Below the pieces are notes generated by a model. That model was not told the origin of the DNA, searched no databases, and saw only the letters and a program-made list of their open reading frames with translations. A program made the translations under genes and the position numbers. Shown here piece by piece: positions 10,201 to 17,581 of a stretch of 64,000 bases of DNA (position 1 is its first letter; every line of letters starts with the position of its first letter). Origin of the DNA: JAQBQH01 sp035607415 (GTDB taxonomy: Bacteria > Myxococcota_A > Polyangia > Palsa-1104); NCBI GenBank assembly GCA_035607415.1, contig DATNAQ010000126.1, positions 1 through 64,000 of the forward strand, given 5' to 3'.

Positions 10201-13200
10201 CTGCAGCTGCGCCGGCCCGTTGCCGCGCGCGCGCTCCACGTCGTAGAGCACGGTGGCCGCGTCGCGATCGTCGGGATCGAGCTCGAGCGCGCGCCGCGCC
10301 AGCTCCTCCGACGCGCCAGAGCGAAGTGGCCGTTGCGCCGACACCACGCGCAAGAGGCGCCGCAGGGCCCAGCGCTCGCCGGCCTCGTCGCGCGCCGCCG
10401 CCGCGCGCGCGCGCAGCTCCTCGAGCGCCGCCGCCGCGTCGGCGAGCGTGTCACGCGCCTCCTCGATCTCGACGCGCAGCTTGAGCGCCCCGTCCGACGA
10501 CGCCGCCGGCGGCAGCTCGCGGAGCAGCTGCAGCGCACCGTCGAGATCGCCGCGCCCGTGCCGCGCCCGCGCCTGCTCCGCCACGGCGTGCGCCCGCGCC
10601 GCGCCATCCTCGGCGAGCTCGCTCAGCCGCCCGAGCAGCGTATCCTCTTCGCTCGCGTCGCCGCGCCCGCGCGCCAGGGCCAGGAGGCTCGTCAGCGCCA
10701 CCTTGCTGCGCGGCTCCACCTCGAGCGCCTTGTGCAATACCGCGCGCGCCCGTTCGGCGTCGCCCAGCCGATCGTGCGCCAGGTGCGCGATCTCGACGTA
10801 GAGCTGCTCGGCCTCGGCGCGCCGCCCGTCGGCCGCGTGGCGCTCGGCCAGCCGCGTCAGCAGCTGCGCCAGCTGCGGCCACTCGCCCGCGCCGCGCAGC
10901 AGCGCCGCCAGCCGATTCCACGCCGCCGCCGACGACGGGCGCAGCGCGATCAGCTGCTCGTAGGCCTGCATCGCCGCGCGCGACTCGCCGAGCCCCTCGT
11001 AGAGCGCCGCGCGCCGGAACAACAGGTCGACGATCACGTCGAAGTCGGTCTCGACCTCCGCGCGCGTCGCCAAAAGCTCCGCCAGCGCGTGCGACGCCGG
11101 CCGCGCCGAGAGCACGCGATCGAGCACCGCGAGCGCCGTCGGATGGCGCGGCAGCAGCTGCAGCGCGCGCCGCGCCAACCGCTCGCCGTCGTCGAGCCGC
11201 CCGCCGTCGACGTAGAGCTCGCCGAGCCGCGCCAGTGACGGCACCGACGCTTCCGGCTCGGCCGGATCGATGGGCAGCGCCGTCAGCCGCTCGAGCGCCG
11301 CCAGCTCCTCGTCGGCGGCGCCGCGCCCGCGCGCGTCCGCCGCGGTCCACGCCAGCGCCGGCCGGAAGTTGCCGTCGAGCTCGAGTGCCCGTGCGTAGGC
11401 CGCCCGCGCCGCGTCGGGCCGCCCGAGGTGCGCCTGCAGCGCCGCCAGCCGCCCGAGGATCGCGCGCTGCTCGTTGGGCCGCTTGGCCGTCGCCGCCACC
11501 TTGCGGCCGAGCACCTGTGCCACGCGCTCGATGTCGCCCATCTCGGTGGCCATCGCCTCGAGCGCGTCGAGCGCGACGATCTGCAGGGGATCGAGCGCGA
11601 GCGCCCGCTCGTACGCCGCGTTCGCCTCTTCGCGCCGCGCGCCGCGCTTGCGCAACAGCTCCGCCGCGGCGACGAGGCGGCCGGCGCGCACCGCGTCCGC
11701 CTCCTGCGTGCGCGGATCGTCGGCCGCGCGCAGCTGCGCCCCGGCCTCGGCGGCAAAGTCGCCGCGCCCGTGCTGCACCGCCGCCAGCGCGTTGTAGGCG
11801 CGCACCGCGTCGGCCGCGTGCGCGCCCGCCGACAGCGCCGCCTCGTAGAACGGCACCGCCTCGTCGGCCTTGCCCTGCCGTTCGGCGATCTCGCCGAGCC
11901 GGAGCGCGCGCTCGATCTTCGGCGGCACGCCGCGCGTGTAGAGCGGCTCGAGCGCGGCGCGCGCCTCGTCCCAGCGCTTGAGCGCATAGGCCGCCTCGCC
12001 GATGCCGCTCAGCGCCTGCACGTCGTCGTCGGCCGGTGCCGCCGCCAGCGCCGCGCGATAGCTCTCGAGCGCGTCGCCGAGCTGCCCCAGCCGCGAGCGC
12101 GCCGCGCCCTGCGCCGCCAGCGCCCGCGCCCGCGCCGCCGGATCCACGCGCAGCGTCGCCAGCCGCCCGAGCGTCTCTTGCAGCTGCTCGTCGTCGCCGA
12201 GGCGCAACAGCACGTCGGAGTAGAGCTCGACTGCGCGCGCCTCGTCGGCCGGCTCGAGCGATCCGGCCTCGAGCGCGCGGCCGATGAGCACGCTCGCGCC
12301 CTCGAGATCGCCGTCGTCGGCGCGCAGCTCGGCGAGGCGGATGCTCGCCGCCGGCTCGCCGCCCGTCGCCGCCAGGTGCTCGAGCGCTGCGCGCAGCTCG
12401 CCGTGCCGCCCGAGCGCCGCGTAGGCGCGCGCCAGGAGCGAATACGCGCGCGCCGGAAACGCCGTCGCCACCTCTTCGGCCGCCGCCGCCGCCTCGGGCC
12501 AGCGGTCGAGCTCGGCCAGCACCTCGGCGTGCTTCAGGCGCGCCGCGCGATCGCCGCCACGCCCGAGCGCGTCGAGCGCGCGCTCGAGATCGTCGAGCCG
12601 TCCGTCTTCTTGCGCCAGCTCCACCGCCAGCTCCAGCGCCGGCGCCGTCGCCTCGATGTCGAGCGCGCGCTCGACGTAAGCGCGCGCGCCGTGGCGATCG
12701 CCGAGCGCGTCGCGCGCCAGCTTGGCCAGCGCCACGAGCAGGCTCACGCGCGCGCCGTCGTCACGCGCCTCCTCGGCGCGATCGATCGCGTCCTGATAGG
12801 CGGCCACCGCGTCGTCGAGCCGCCCGAGCGCGCCGTAGAGCTTGGCCACGCGCTCGAGCGCCTCCAGGTGCGCCGGCGCCGCCGCGATGGCGCGCTGGGC
12901 GTGCTCGAGCGCCGCCTGCCGATCGCCGAGCGCCTCGGCCAGCGTCGCCGCGCGCAGCTCCAGCGCCGGACGCGCCGGCCCGTCGACGTGCGTGGCGGCG
13001 CGGGCGAGCGCCTCGCGCGCCTTCTTCGGATCGCCGGTGGCCTCGAGCGCCCGCGCGTACAGCTCCCACAAGGTCGCGTCGTCGACGCGCACGCGCAATG
13101 CCCGCTCCAGCTCGTCGCGTGCGCGCACTGGATCGCCGAGGTTGTGCAGCCAGACGCGCGCGATGCGCCCGCGGACCTCCGCCTCCAGCGCCGGATCCTG

Positions 13201-14409
13201 CGTCTGCGTCAGCCGCCAGCGCTCGAGCCGCAACAGATCCTGCCAGCGCCCGTCGCCGGCGTAGGCGTCGCACAGCAGCGACGCCGCCTCCGCGTCGTCG
13301 CGCGCGCCGGCGAGCGTGCGCTCGAGCCACGGGATCGCCTCCCTGGGCGACACGCGCATGAACAGCTCGCCCGCGCGATGCGCCGCCAGCCGCGCGTCCT
13401 CGCGCTCGCCCGCCGCCTCGGCCAGCTCGGAGAGGCGCACGTAGCGCGCCGCCGCCGTCGCGTGCAGCCCGCGCTCGGCCTCGATCGCCGCCAGCGCGCA
13501 CAACGGCTGCCGCCGCTCGGGATGCGCGGCCAGGAGGCGCGCGCCGATCGTCTCCGCCTCGGGCCAGCGGCCGGGCAGCGCCGCCAACACCGCCAGCTGC
13601 CGCTCCGCCGCGTCGAGGTTGTCGGCCTTGGCGAGCGCGCCGAACGCCTCCGCCGCGCCGAGGAGGTCGCCGCGCGCGAGCAGCGCCTCGGCCGCGCGCC
13701 ACGCCTCGTCGGGCTCTGCGGCCGCCGCCGCCGCCGCGCCGACGCCGTAGCGCAGCACGATCGCGCCGGCGTCCACGCGCGCCTCGACGAGCGCCGCGTG
13801 GCGATAGCGCGGCAGCCGCCAGCCCGCCGGCGGCAGGGCGCGCCACAACAGAAGCTCGAGCGGATTGAGCGACAGCTCGCTCGTGCCGCGCACGACGAGC
13901 GCATCGCCGCGCCCCTCCGGCTCCGCGCCGAGCCCGACGGCGATGCCGAGGCCGACCAGCGGCGCCGGCGCCGGCAGAAAGCCGTAGAGCCGCACGTCGC
14001 TCATGCGCGCGACGAGGCGCTGCCCGCCGGCCGGCTCCAGCGTCACGCGCGCCGTCAGCGCCGCCGTGCTGTCGCCGACGCGCGCCCGCGCCGTCAGCTC
14101 GATGCGCCCCTGGTCGAGCCGCGCGCGCAGCCCGGTGATGCCGAGGCGCCCGAGGCGCGTGCGCCCGTCGAGCCACGCCTGCAGCCGCGCCCCGTCGACG
14201 CGCAATTCCGCCGCGCCGAAGTCGCAGCGCCGGCTCTGAAAGCGCGCCACGCCGCCCGACACGTCGAAGGGAAAGCGCAGGTTGGGCACGCGCAGCTCGA
14301 GCCGATCGACGTCGACCAGCGACAGCGGCAGCTTCTCGCCGAGCCCGAGCACGCCCTTGCCGTCGACGAAGCGAAGCGCGAACGGCAGCTCGCGAGGCGC
14401 GGTGCTCAT
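4249..14409 (-). CDS. giant tetratricopeptide-repeat protein, 3386 residues
   Basis: The largest gene in the window, about 360 kDa. Residues 1 to ~220 are beta-rich without TPRs (VDRLELRVPNLRFPFD, RFQSRRCDFGAAELRVDG). Then come dozens of degenerate TPR units with the usual W/L-G-Y/A-F-A-P spacing (such as LEALERVAKLYGALGRLDDA). The last ~250 residues are a separate alpha-rich domain ending LADLIAFALSAT. No signal peptide or transmembrane segment is obvious, so the location is uncertain. The start overlaps the stop of DctP copy 6 (ATGA, 14406-14409) and the stop overlaps the TatT-like gene. A role as a scaffold for the kinase, binding proteins or downstream enzymes is inference. The frame is intact over 10 kb. 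Confidence 0.9.
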   Translation of the reverse strand: MSTAPRELPFALRFVDGKGVLGLGEKLPLSLVDVDRLELRVPNLRFPFDVSGGVARFQSRRCDFGAAELRVDGARLQAWLDGRTRLGRLGITGLRARLDQGRIELTARARVGDSTAALTARVTLEPAGGQRLVARMSDVRLYGFLPAPAPLVGLGIAVGLGAEPEGRGDALVVRGTSELSLNPLELLLWRALPPAGWRLPRYRHAALVEARVDAGAIVLRYGVGAAAAAAAEPDEAWRAAEALLARGDLLGAAEAFGALAKADNLDAAERQLAVLAALPGRWPEAETIGARLLAAHPERRQPLCALAAIEAERGLHATAAARYVRLSELAEAAGEREDARLAAHRAGELFMRVSPREAIPWLERTLAGARDDAEAASLLCDAYAGDGRWQDLLRLERWRLTQTQDPALEAEVRGRIARVWLHNLGDPVRARDELERALRVRVDDATLWELYARALEATGDPKKAREALARAATHVDGPARPALELRAATLAEALGDRQAALEHAQRAIAAAPAHLEALERVAKLYGALGRLDDAVAAYQDAIDRAEEARDDGARVSLLVALAKLARDALGDRHGARAYVERALDIEATAPALELAVELAQEDGRLDDLERALDALGRGGDRAARLKHAEVLAELDRWPEAAAAAEEVATAFPARAYSLLARAYAALGRHGELRAALEHLAATGGEPAASIRLAELRADDGDLEGASVLIGRALEAGSLEPADEARAVELYSDVLLRLGDDEQLQETLGRLATLRVDPAARARALAAQGAARSRLGQLGDALESYRAALAAAPADDDVQALSGIGEAAYALKRWDEARAALEPLYTRGVPPKIERALRLGEIAERQGKADEAVPFYEAALSAGAHAADAVRAYNALAAVQHGRGDFAAEAGAQLRAADDPRTQEADAVRAGRLVAAAELLRKRGARREEANAAYERALALDPLQIVALDALEAMATEMGDIERVAQVLGRKVAATAKRPNEQRAILGRLAALQAHLGRPDAARAAYARALELDGNFRPALAWTAADARGRGAADEELAALERLTALPIDPAEPEASVPSLARLGELYVDGGRLDDGERLARRALQLLPRHPTALAVLDRVLSARPASHALAELLATRAEVETDFDVIVDLLFRRAALYEGLGESRAAMQAYEQLIALRPSSAAAWNRLAALLRGAGEWPQLAQLLTRLAERHAADGRRAEAEQLYVEIAHLAHDRLGDAERARAVLHKALEVEPRSKVALTSLLALARGRGDASEEDTLLGRLSELAEDGAARAHAVAEQARARHGRGDLDGALQLLRELPPAASSDGALKLRVEIEEARDTLADAAAALEELRARAAAARDEAGERWALRRLLRVVSAQRPLRSGASEELARRALELDPDDRDAATVLYDVERARGNGPAQLQAIDRLLRIARRTFEGPAREAALGIESAEVLARGGDPDAALARLREVLEVAPETGAAHRSYGALLLARGQAAAAATSLARAAELDALDGPGWVLLGEAWEAAGDGERAAAAYHRAGEAAPPRKRAEAAFRAGKTNEARAAALEGLRAAPRDASLLRMATHGLSPAATLAVADELQPWLGAGDAAWLYATLAGELGAGSDEERIALERSAALSPTPEVLVALGDRLHGAEAAARYESALALDAGCVEAALGLARQGDPYAAARALQTAWEAASDDMQRARLSAARAVLLRDRLGDAAGARQAIERALVEAQPFPELAPLCAELTRSQAALARAAGDARAAEASLESLRAASVATPDDLRHLAELYGERGEHDAVVALLSPLPGSSETLERALEATGRLDELAERLAAEAPRKPAAEARALYLRASQIAADRLADPARAAALLERALPLGPADAEVWARLGRLYLGPLGDRDRGARCLARAYAADRERIDLLVPLADFHYDADELRPAADYYREALSRFAVAADDAARVQLRLARIAHVQGDGVEEEQALAQALALGADDALPALASLHRARGDGAKLAAVLLRQAEHATGVGRAALLREAVPHLPADDGARLDEQILLLDPSDEAARDRVLSRLRAGSDAAGLMARLEREIPRASSERQAIYGRELGRLAERVGDEARAEAAWTTALAAEPTLEAARALWDLLGRQRRRAEAAPLFEAALEDPRLSDDERRELGRLAGEAYLQPGADPGRALAFVERARAAGQPLPLDPSAFRQLLRAERRFLDLVVALDGAATETRDPAERERLELEAAEVLERDLGHVGDAARRYSALFDRRPDRRDLATRARLAYSAAAEPIYALAVLDREMALVTDTTELAQLKIVRGELLLQAGADAEAEAEFLHALITTPRVGRAHAALADVYKKRNDLAGALEHLIAAADAPDLEPMRAAACAVDAADVLLVEGDSATAERLYQLAAALDPADRRPVDALARLAAARGDHERHADLLGRAAALTADRRERARLALQRARLFQHELKRELDAYRAFKEAVACDPNLREAARALREMAEARGEWALAAEQRYRELALTTDAVERARLHVELGELLESKLLDGGAALRNYEQAAELVLDAGAEAGSPADVAPWADLVRLYNEAQRWRDAALAAERLAATLTGPGRAGARAEALSRAGELHERAGDHERARQRLAEAAAIGGEAGRKADDSLLRIAEDEGDPIELRRRIEERLAVEPEGEERLELLQRLLAVAARMGDLAEVDARSQEILARAPDDAEAFVQRKHVLTARSDWTALAQLLRARAGAIRDAAERADRRFEAGRLSETELYDVAAAAADYEAALLAEPEHVAALDALADLSYRTRHLSRARALYAQLGDQPSSLGADEVWRRRGELAEEAGDLGEAHVAYSHAIAVNGSNLSAHQALARLSIAGGDDLSAYNSLRAVLDLLPLDAVERITELRRHLGELAWKLGDHDAARHYLELVLSQLPMEARALELLARIYQEQQAWPECADALGRLSRLVREPAERAELLFRRGEILRLGLGDVERANDAYLKAADLHPTHAPTLRRLVSYYYGEGDFVALKEIARELESLGQPLAEAATEAGLGLALGGDEARGTVVVAVSKPAAARLAELLAQARLLQLPQIDPALRASARALGPDGRATLQAALEALCADPLAPAANGARLALGRLHDAAGDGARARVHYAIGTFLDPTGLAAARWKELGPPEPWSIDPEALVHPSARGPLRDALVALAPHLLGLSASEIDADPAPTWTDKLRPVIARATGVTEVEACVVVDLLHDPAWAEPTRPPRLLLPRRTLADEHVARFAAARAMHALVSGVALVDSRAGDDVAALLRAAAALFLPDLRAPERGVAFSAFVRAWQSELSGIALDPARLGEAERARLEVALAAAVADAQVAAHASAYALAERLSADRVALAATGDLRAGLVALAPVDATTPEARAAALSTPPLADLIAFALSAT

Positions 14410-15428
14410 CGCGCCTGCCCCCCGACGTCACGATGCTCGGCGCGATAATCGGCGAGCAGCGTCAGCACCCGCTCCAGCAGCTCCGCCGGCACCAGCGGCT
14501 TGCGATCGCGCAGCGCCCGCGACTCGTCGAAGAACTGCGACACCATCGCCTGCACCAGCGGCTGAATGATCACGCCCTGCTTGGCGAACAGCCCGCCGAG
14601 CAGCTGTTCGTCCTGCTCGCGCCCGAGCTCCTCGCACAGGTTGGCCGCGTGCGCCGCCGCGTTGCGCACGACCGACTTGAACGAGTCGGGCAGCGGATCC
14701 CACGCGCGGTTCGAGATGAGGATGCAGGCGTCGAGCGACGCCAGCCGGAGCGGCAACAGATACTTCGCGCGCGCCGACCACTGGAACGCCAGCGCCGCCG
14801 CCGGCGCCGCCACGAAGCCGTCGACCTTGCCCTGGTCGTAGAGCCGCCCGGCCTCGGGCAGATCGGCGCGCACCGTCGTGAAGCCGAGCCCGTCGAGCCC
14901 CGGCGCCAGCGTGTTGTCGTCGCCCCAGGTCCACAGCCGCGTCGCCTTGGCCTCGGCCAGCGTGCGGATCGGCTTGCGCGAGAAGATCAGCTCCGGCCCG
15001 ATGCCGACGAGCCCGAGGTTGACGAAGCCGGCGCGGCGGAACTCCTCGTCGAGCGTCGGCTTGAGCCGCCCGAGCACGTAGTTGAGCTCGCCGCGCCCCT
15101 GAAACAGCCCGAGCACGCGCATCACGCGCATCGACGGCGCCGCGCGCATGCACAGCATGCCGCCCGAGAACGCGCCGTCGAGCTGCTCGCGCTTGATGCG
15201 CTCGCTCACCTGGATCTCGTCGCCGGCGATGCCGCCGAAGTAGATCTTGAGCTTGAGCTGGCCGTTGGTCGCGCTCTCCACGTCCTTCTGGAACTGGTGG
15301 ATCGAGCGCCACCACAGCGTGCCCTCGGGCACCGCCGTGGCCATGCGGATCACCGTCTGCGCGTGCGCGAGCCCGGGCGCGAGCAGCACGACAAGGGCGA
15401 CACGACAGATGCGGGCGAAGGCGCGCAC
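14406..15428 (-). CDS. dctP: DctP/TatP-type periplasmic binding protein, copy 6
   Basis: A 340-residue secreted protein from GTG 15428. Signal peptide: basic MRAFARICR, hydrophobic core, cleavage near AHAQ. The mature protein begins TVIRMATAVPEGT and contains GGIAGDEIQVSERIKREQLDG, GGMLCMRAAPSMR, YVLGRLKPTLDEEF, FSRKPIRTLAEAK, then RLWTWGDD, AAALAFQWS, LDACILIS, GGLFAKQGV and LLADYRAEHR. It belongs to the extracytoplasmic solute receptors of TRAP systems. The region after WTW departs most from the other copies (GDDNTLAPGL instead of DLDDV), suggesting a different ligand. The 59-nt gap before it is the longest inside the six-gene array. Four bases overlap the giant TPR gene. Confidence 0.85.
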   Translation of the reverse strand: MRAFARICRVALVVLLAPGLAHAQTVIRMATAVPEGTLWWRSIHQFQKDVESATNGQLKLKIYFGGIAGDEIQVSERIKREQLDGAFSGGMLCMRAAPSMRVMRVLGLFQGRGELNYVLGRLKPTLDEEFRRAGFVNLGLVGIGPELIFSRKPIRTLAEAKATRLWTWGDDNTLAPGLDGLGFTTVRADLPEAGRLYDQGKVDGFVAAPAAALAFQWSARAKYLLPLRLASLDACILISNRAWDPLPDSFKSVVRNAAAHAANLCEELGREQDEQLLGGLFAKQGVIIQPLVQAMVSQFFDESRALRDRKPLVPAELLERVLTLLADYRAEHRDVGGQAR

Positions 15429-15487
15429 AGGCGCATGAATTTACCATAGCTACGCGCGCGCGTGGGCGGATGCGCTCGCGAGCGCCG

Positions 15488-16522
15488 TCAGCGCGACTCG
15501 ACGGCGCGATGCACCGCGCGAAAGTCGGCGAGCAGCGACAAGATCCGCTGCAACAGCTCGTGCGGCACCAGCTTCTCGCCGAGCTCGGCGCGCGCCGCCT
15601 GCGCCGCCGCGAAGAACTCGCCGCGGAACGTCTCGGATACGTCGACGCGCTGGAGGCCCTGCTTGGCGAACAGCCCGCCGAGGAGCGCGTCGTCCTGATC
15701 GCGCCCGATCACCTCGAGCCGCGCCACCGTTTGCGCCGCCGCCTGGCGCACCGCCCGCTGCGACTCGAGCGGCAGCTGATCGAACGAGCGGCTGGCGATG
15801 AGGATGCAGCCGGCGAGGAAGGAAGGCCTGAGGCCCGTGAAGTGGTGCACCTGCGTCGACCACTGGAACGCCAGCGCCGCCGTCGGCACCGCCACGAACC
15901 CGTCGAGGAGGCCATGCTCGTAGTCGCCGAACGCGCTCGCCAGCGGCCGCGGCACCACGTGCAGCCCCATCGCCGTCAGCATCTGGCGATAGACGTCGTC
16001 GAGATCCCAGATCCACAGCCGCTCCTTGCGCAGGTCGTCCATGGTGCGGATCGGCCCGCGCGAGAAGATGACGTCGGGCCCGATGCCCATCTCGCCGAGG
16101 TTGACGAAGCCGGCGCGCGAGAACTCGGCGTCGAAGGTCTCTTTCAGCCGCCCGGTCACGTAGGCCGACTCGTCGCGGCTCTGAAACAGCCCCACGATGC
16201 GCAAGGCGCGCATCGACGGCGCCAGGCGCGCGCACAGCATGCCGGCCGAGGCGACACCGTCGAGCTGCTCGCGCTTGATGCGCTCGAGCATGGTCATCTC
16301 GTCGCCGGCGATGCCGCCGAGGTACCACTTCATCTTCACCTGGCCGTGGGTCAGCTCGCTGACGTCGCGCTCGAACGAATGCCCTTCGCGCGCCCAGGCG
16401 GTGCCCTCGGGCGCCGCCGTCGCCATGCGCAGCACGATCGGATCGGCCGCCGCCACCGTCGGCAGCGCCAGCGCCATCGCGCCGATCGCGAGTCCCCACG
16501 CGAACGGTCGAGCCTTCCTCAT
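15488..16522 (-). CDS. dctP: DctP/TatP-type periplasmic binding protein, copy 5
   Basis: A 344-residue protein. The chosen start ATG 16522 gives MRKARPFAWGLAIGAMALAL, a clean signal peptide ending AAADP, and lies 10 nt after the stop of copy 4 with GAGGAAGG upstream. A longer version from position 16549 would add nine charged residues. Landmarks: LRMATAAPEGTAW, YLGGIAGDE, AGMLCARLAPSMRALR, FQSRDESAYVTGRLK, GIGPDVIFSRGPIR, RLWIWDLDDVY, VPTAALAFQWST, FLAGCILIA, LLGGLFAKQGL and LLADFRAVHR. The two Cys and the W-x-W shared by all copies are present. It should bind a small ligand in the periplasm. Confidence 0.85.
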   Translation of the reverse strand: MRKARPFAWGLAIGAMALALPTVAAADPIVLRMATAAPEGTAWAREGHSFERDVSELTHGQVKMKWYLGGIAGDEMTMLERIKREQLDGVASAGMLCARLAPSMRALRIVGLFQSRDESAYVTGRLKETFDAEFSRAGFVNLGEMGIGPDVIFSRGPIRTMDDLRKERLWIWDLDDVYRQMLTAMGLHVVPRPLASAFGDYEHGLLDGFVAVPTAALAFQWSTQVHHFTGLRPSFLAGCILIASRSFDQLPLESQRAVRQAAAQTVARLEVIGRDQDDALLGGLFAKQGLQRVDVSETFRGEFFAAAQAARAELGEKLVPHELLQRILSLLADFRAVHRAVESR

Positions 16523-16544
16523 CGAGCCTTCCTCATCGAGCCTT
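16508..16544. repeat. 14-bp tandem duplication at the copy 4/copy 5 junction
   Basis: The unit TCGAGCCTTCCTCA occurs twice in full (16508-16521 and 16522-16535), then as 9 bases (16536-16544). On the minus strand each unit carries an ATG and a GAGGAAGG purine run, so the duplication has created both the stop of copy 4 and a spare start with its own ribosome site ahead of copy 5. The ATG at 16536 opens only a five-codon frame. Confidence 0.8.
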
Positions 16545-17576
16545 GTCACCCTCGAGCAGGCGATGCTCGGCGCGATAGTCGGCCAGGAGCGCGAGCACCT
16601 TCTGCAGCAGCTCCGCCGGCACCAGCCGTTCTTTGCCGGTGGCGATCTGGTCGCGCACGCCGCGCGCCTGCGCCAGGAACTCGGCGCGGAACGACTCCGA
16701 CGCCACCACCGTCTTCAGCCCCTGCTTGGCGAACAGCCCGCCGAGCAGCTCTTCGTCCTGCCGCCGTCCCATCCCCTCGAGCCGCATCATGCCCGCGGCG
16801 CTCGACTGCAAGAGCGCGTTGCGCGCCTCGATCGGCAGCGGATCGAACGCGCGCGTGGAGATGAGGATGCACGCCCGCAAGAACGAGACGTGCAGGTCGG
16901 TCACGTAGCGTGCCTCGCTCGACCACTGGAAGCCGAGCGCCGCCGTCGGCACCGCGATGAAGCCGTCGATGCGCCCGGTTTCGTAGGCGCCGTAGGCCTG
17001 ATCGATCGGCAGCGGCACCACGTGCATGCCGAGCATCGGCCAGGTGGCGACGAAGACCTCGTCGAGATTCCAGGTCCACAGCTTGGTGCGCTTGAGCTCC
17101 GCCATCGAGCGCACCGGCTCGCGCGTGAAGAACAGATCGGGCCCGATGCCGACGTCGCCGAGGTTGACGAAGCCCTCCCTGCGGAAGTCCTCGTCGAAGA
17201 GCGGCTTGAGGCGCCCGGCCACGTAGGCCGATTCGTCGCGCGTCTGGAAGAGGCCGACCGTGCGCATCACGCGCATCGCCGGCGACAGCTTCTGACAGAG
17301 CATGCCCGCCGAGACGATGCCGTCGAGCTGGTCCTTGCGCATGCGCGCGAGCATCTGCAGCTCGTCGCCGGCGACGCCGTTGAAGTACCACTTCGACTGC
17401 ACCTGGCCGTGCGTCGCCTCGGAGAGCGCCGCGCCGGTCTGCCGCGCGATGCGCGCCCAGGCCGTGCCGTCGGGCGCCACGGTCCCGAAGCGCAGCACGA
17501 TCGGCTCGCCGCGCGCGGCGCCCGCACCGGCGACGGCGAAAGCCACGGCAGCGACGACGACGAAGGCGCGCGGCAT
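16533..17576 (-). CDS. dctP: DctP/TatP-type periplasmic binding protein, copy 4
   Basis: A 347-residue protein from ATG 17576, five bases after the stop of copy 3. The signal peptide is MPRAFVVVAAVAFAVAGAG with cleavage near ARGEP. Landmarks: VLRFGTVAPDGTAW, FNGVAGDELQMLARMRKDQ, AGMLCQKLSPAMR, FQTRDESAYVAGRLKP, GIGPDLFFTREPVR, KLWTWNLDEVF, VPTAALGFQWSS, FLRACILIST, LLGGLFAKQGL and LLADYRAEHR. It is closest by eye to copy 5. The last residues (EGDKAR) are encoded by the 14-bp repeat. It is a solute receptor of the TRAP superfamily; its ligand is unknown. Confidence 0.85.
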   Translation of the reverse strand: MPRAFVVVAAVAFAVAGAGAARGEPIVLRFGTVAPDGTAWARIARQTGAALSEATHGQVQSKWYFNGVAGDELQMLARMRKDQLDGIVSAGMLCQKLSPAMRVMRTVGLFQTRDESAYVAGRLKPLFDEDFRREGFVNLGDVGIGPDLFFTREPVRSMAELKRTKLWTWNLDEVFVATWPMLGMHVVPLPIDQAYGAYETGRIDGFIAVPTAALGFQWSSEARYVTDLHVSFLRACILISTRAFDPLPIEARNALLQSSAAGMMRLEGMGRRQDEELLGGLFAKQGLKTVVASESFRAEFLAQARGVRDQIATGKERLVPAELLQKVLALLADYRAEHRLLEGDKAR

Positions 17577-17581
17577 GGCTT

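Noticed and set aside
4435..14448. Very long frames on the plus strand and in other minus frames across the giant TPR gene (up to ~1000 residues)
   Set aside because: They are Arg/Ala-rich shadows caused by GC-rich third positions and show no family sequence; the minus frame with TPR repeats explains the DNA.
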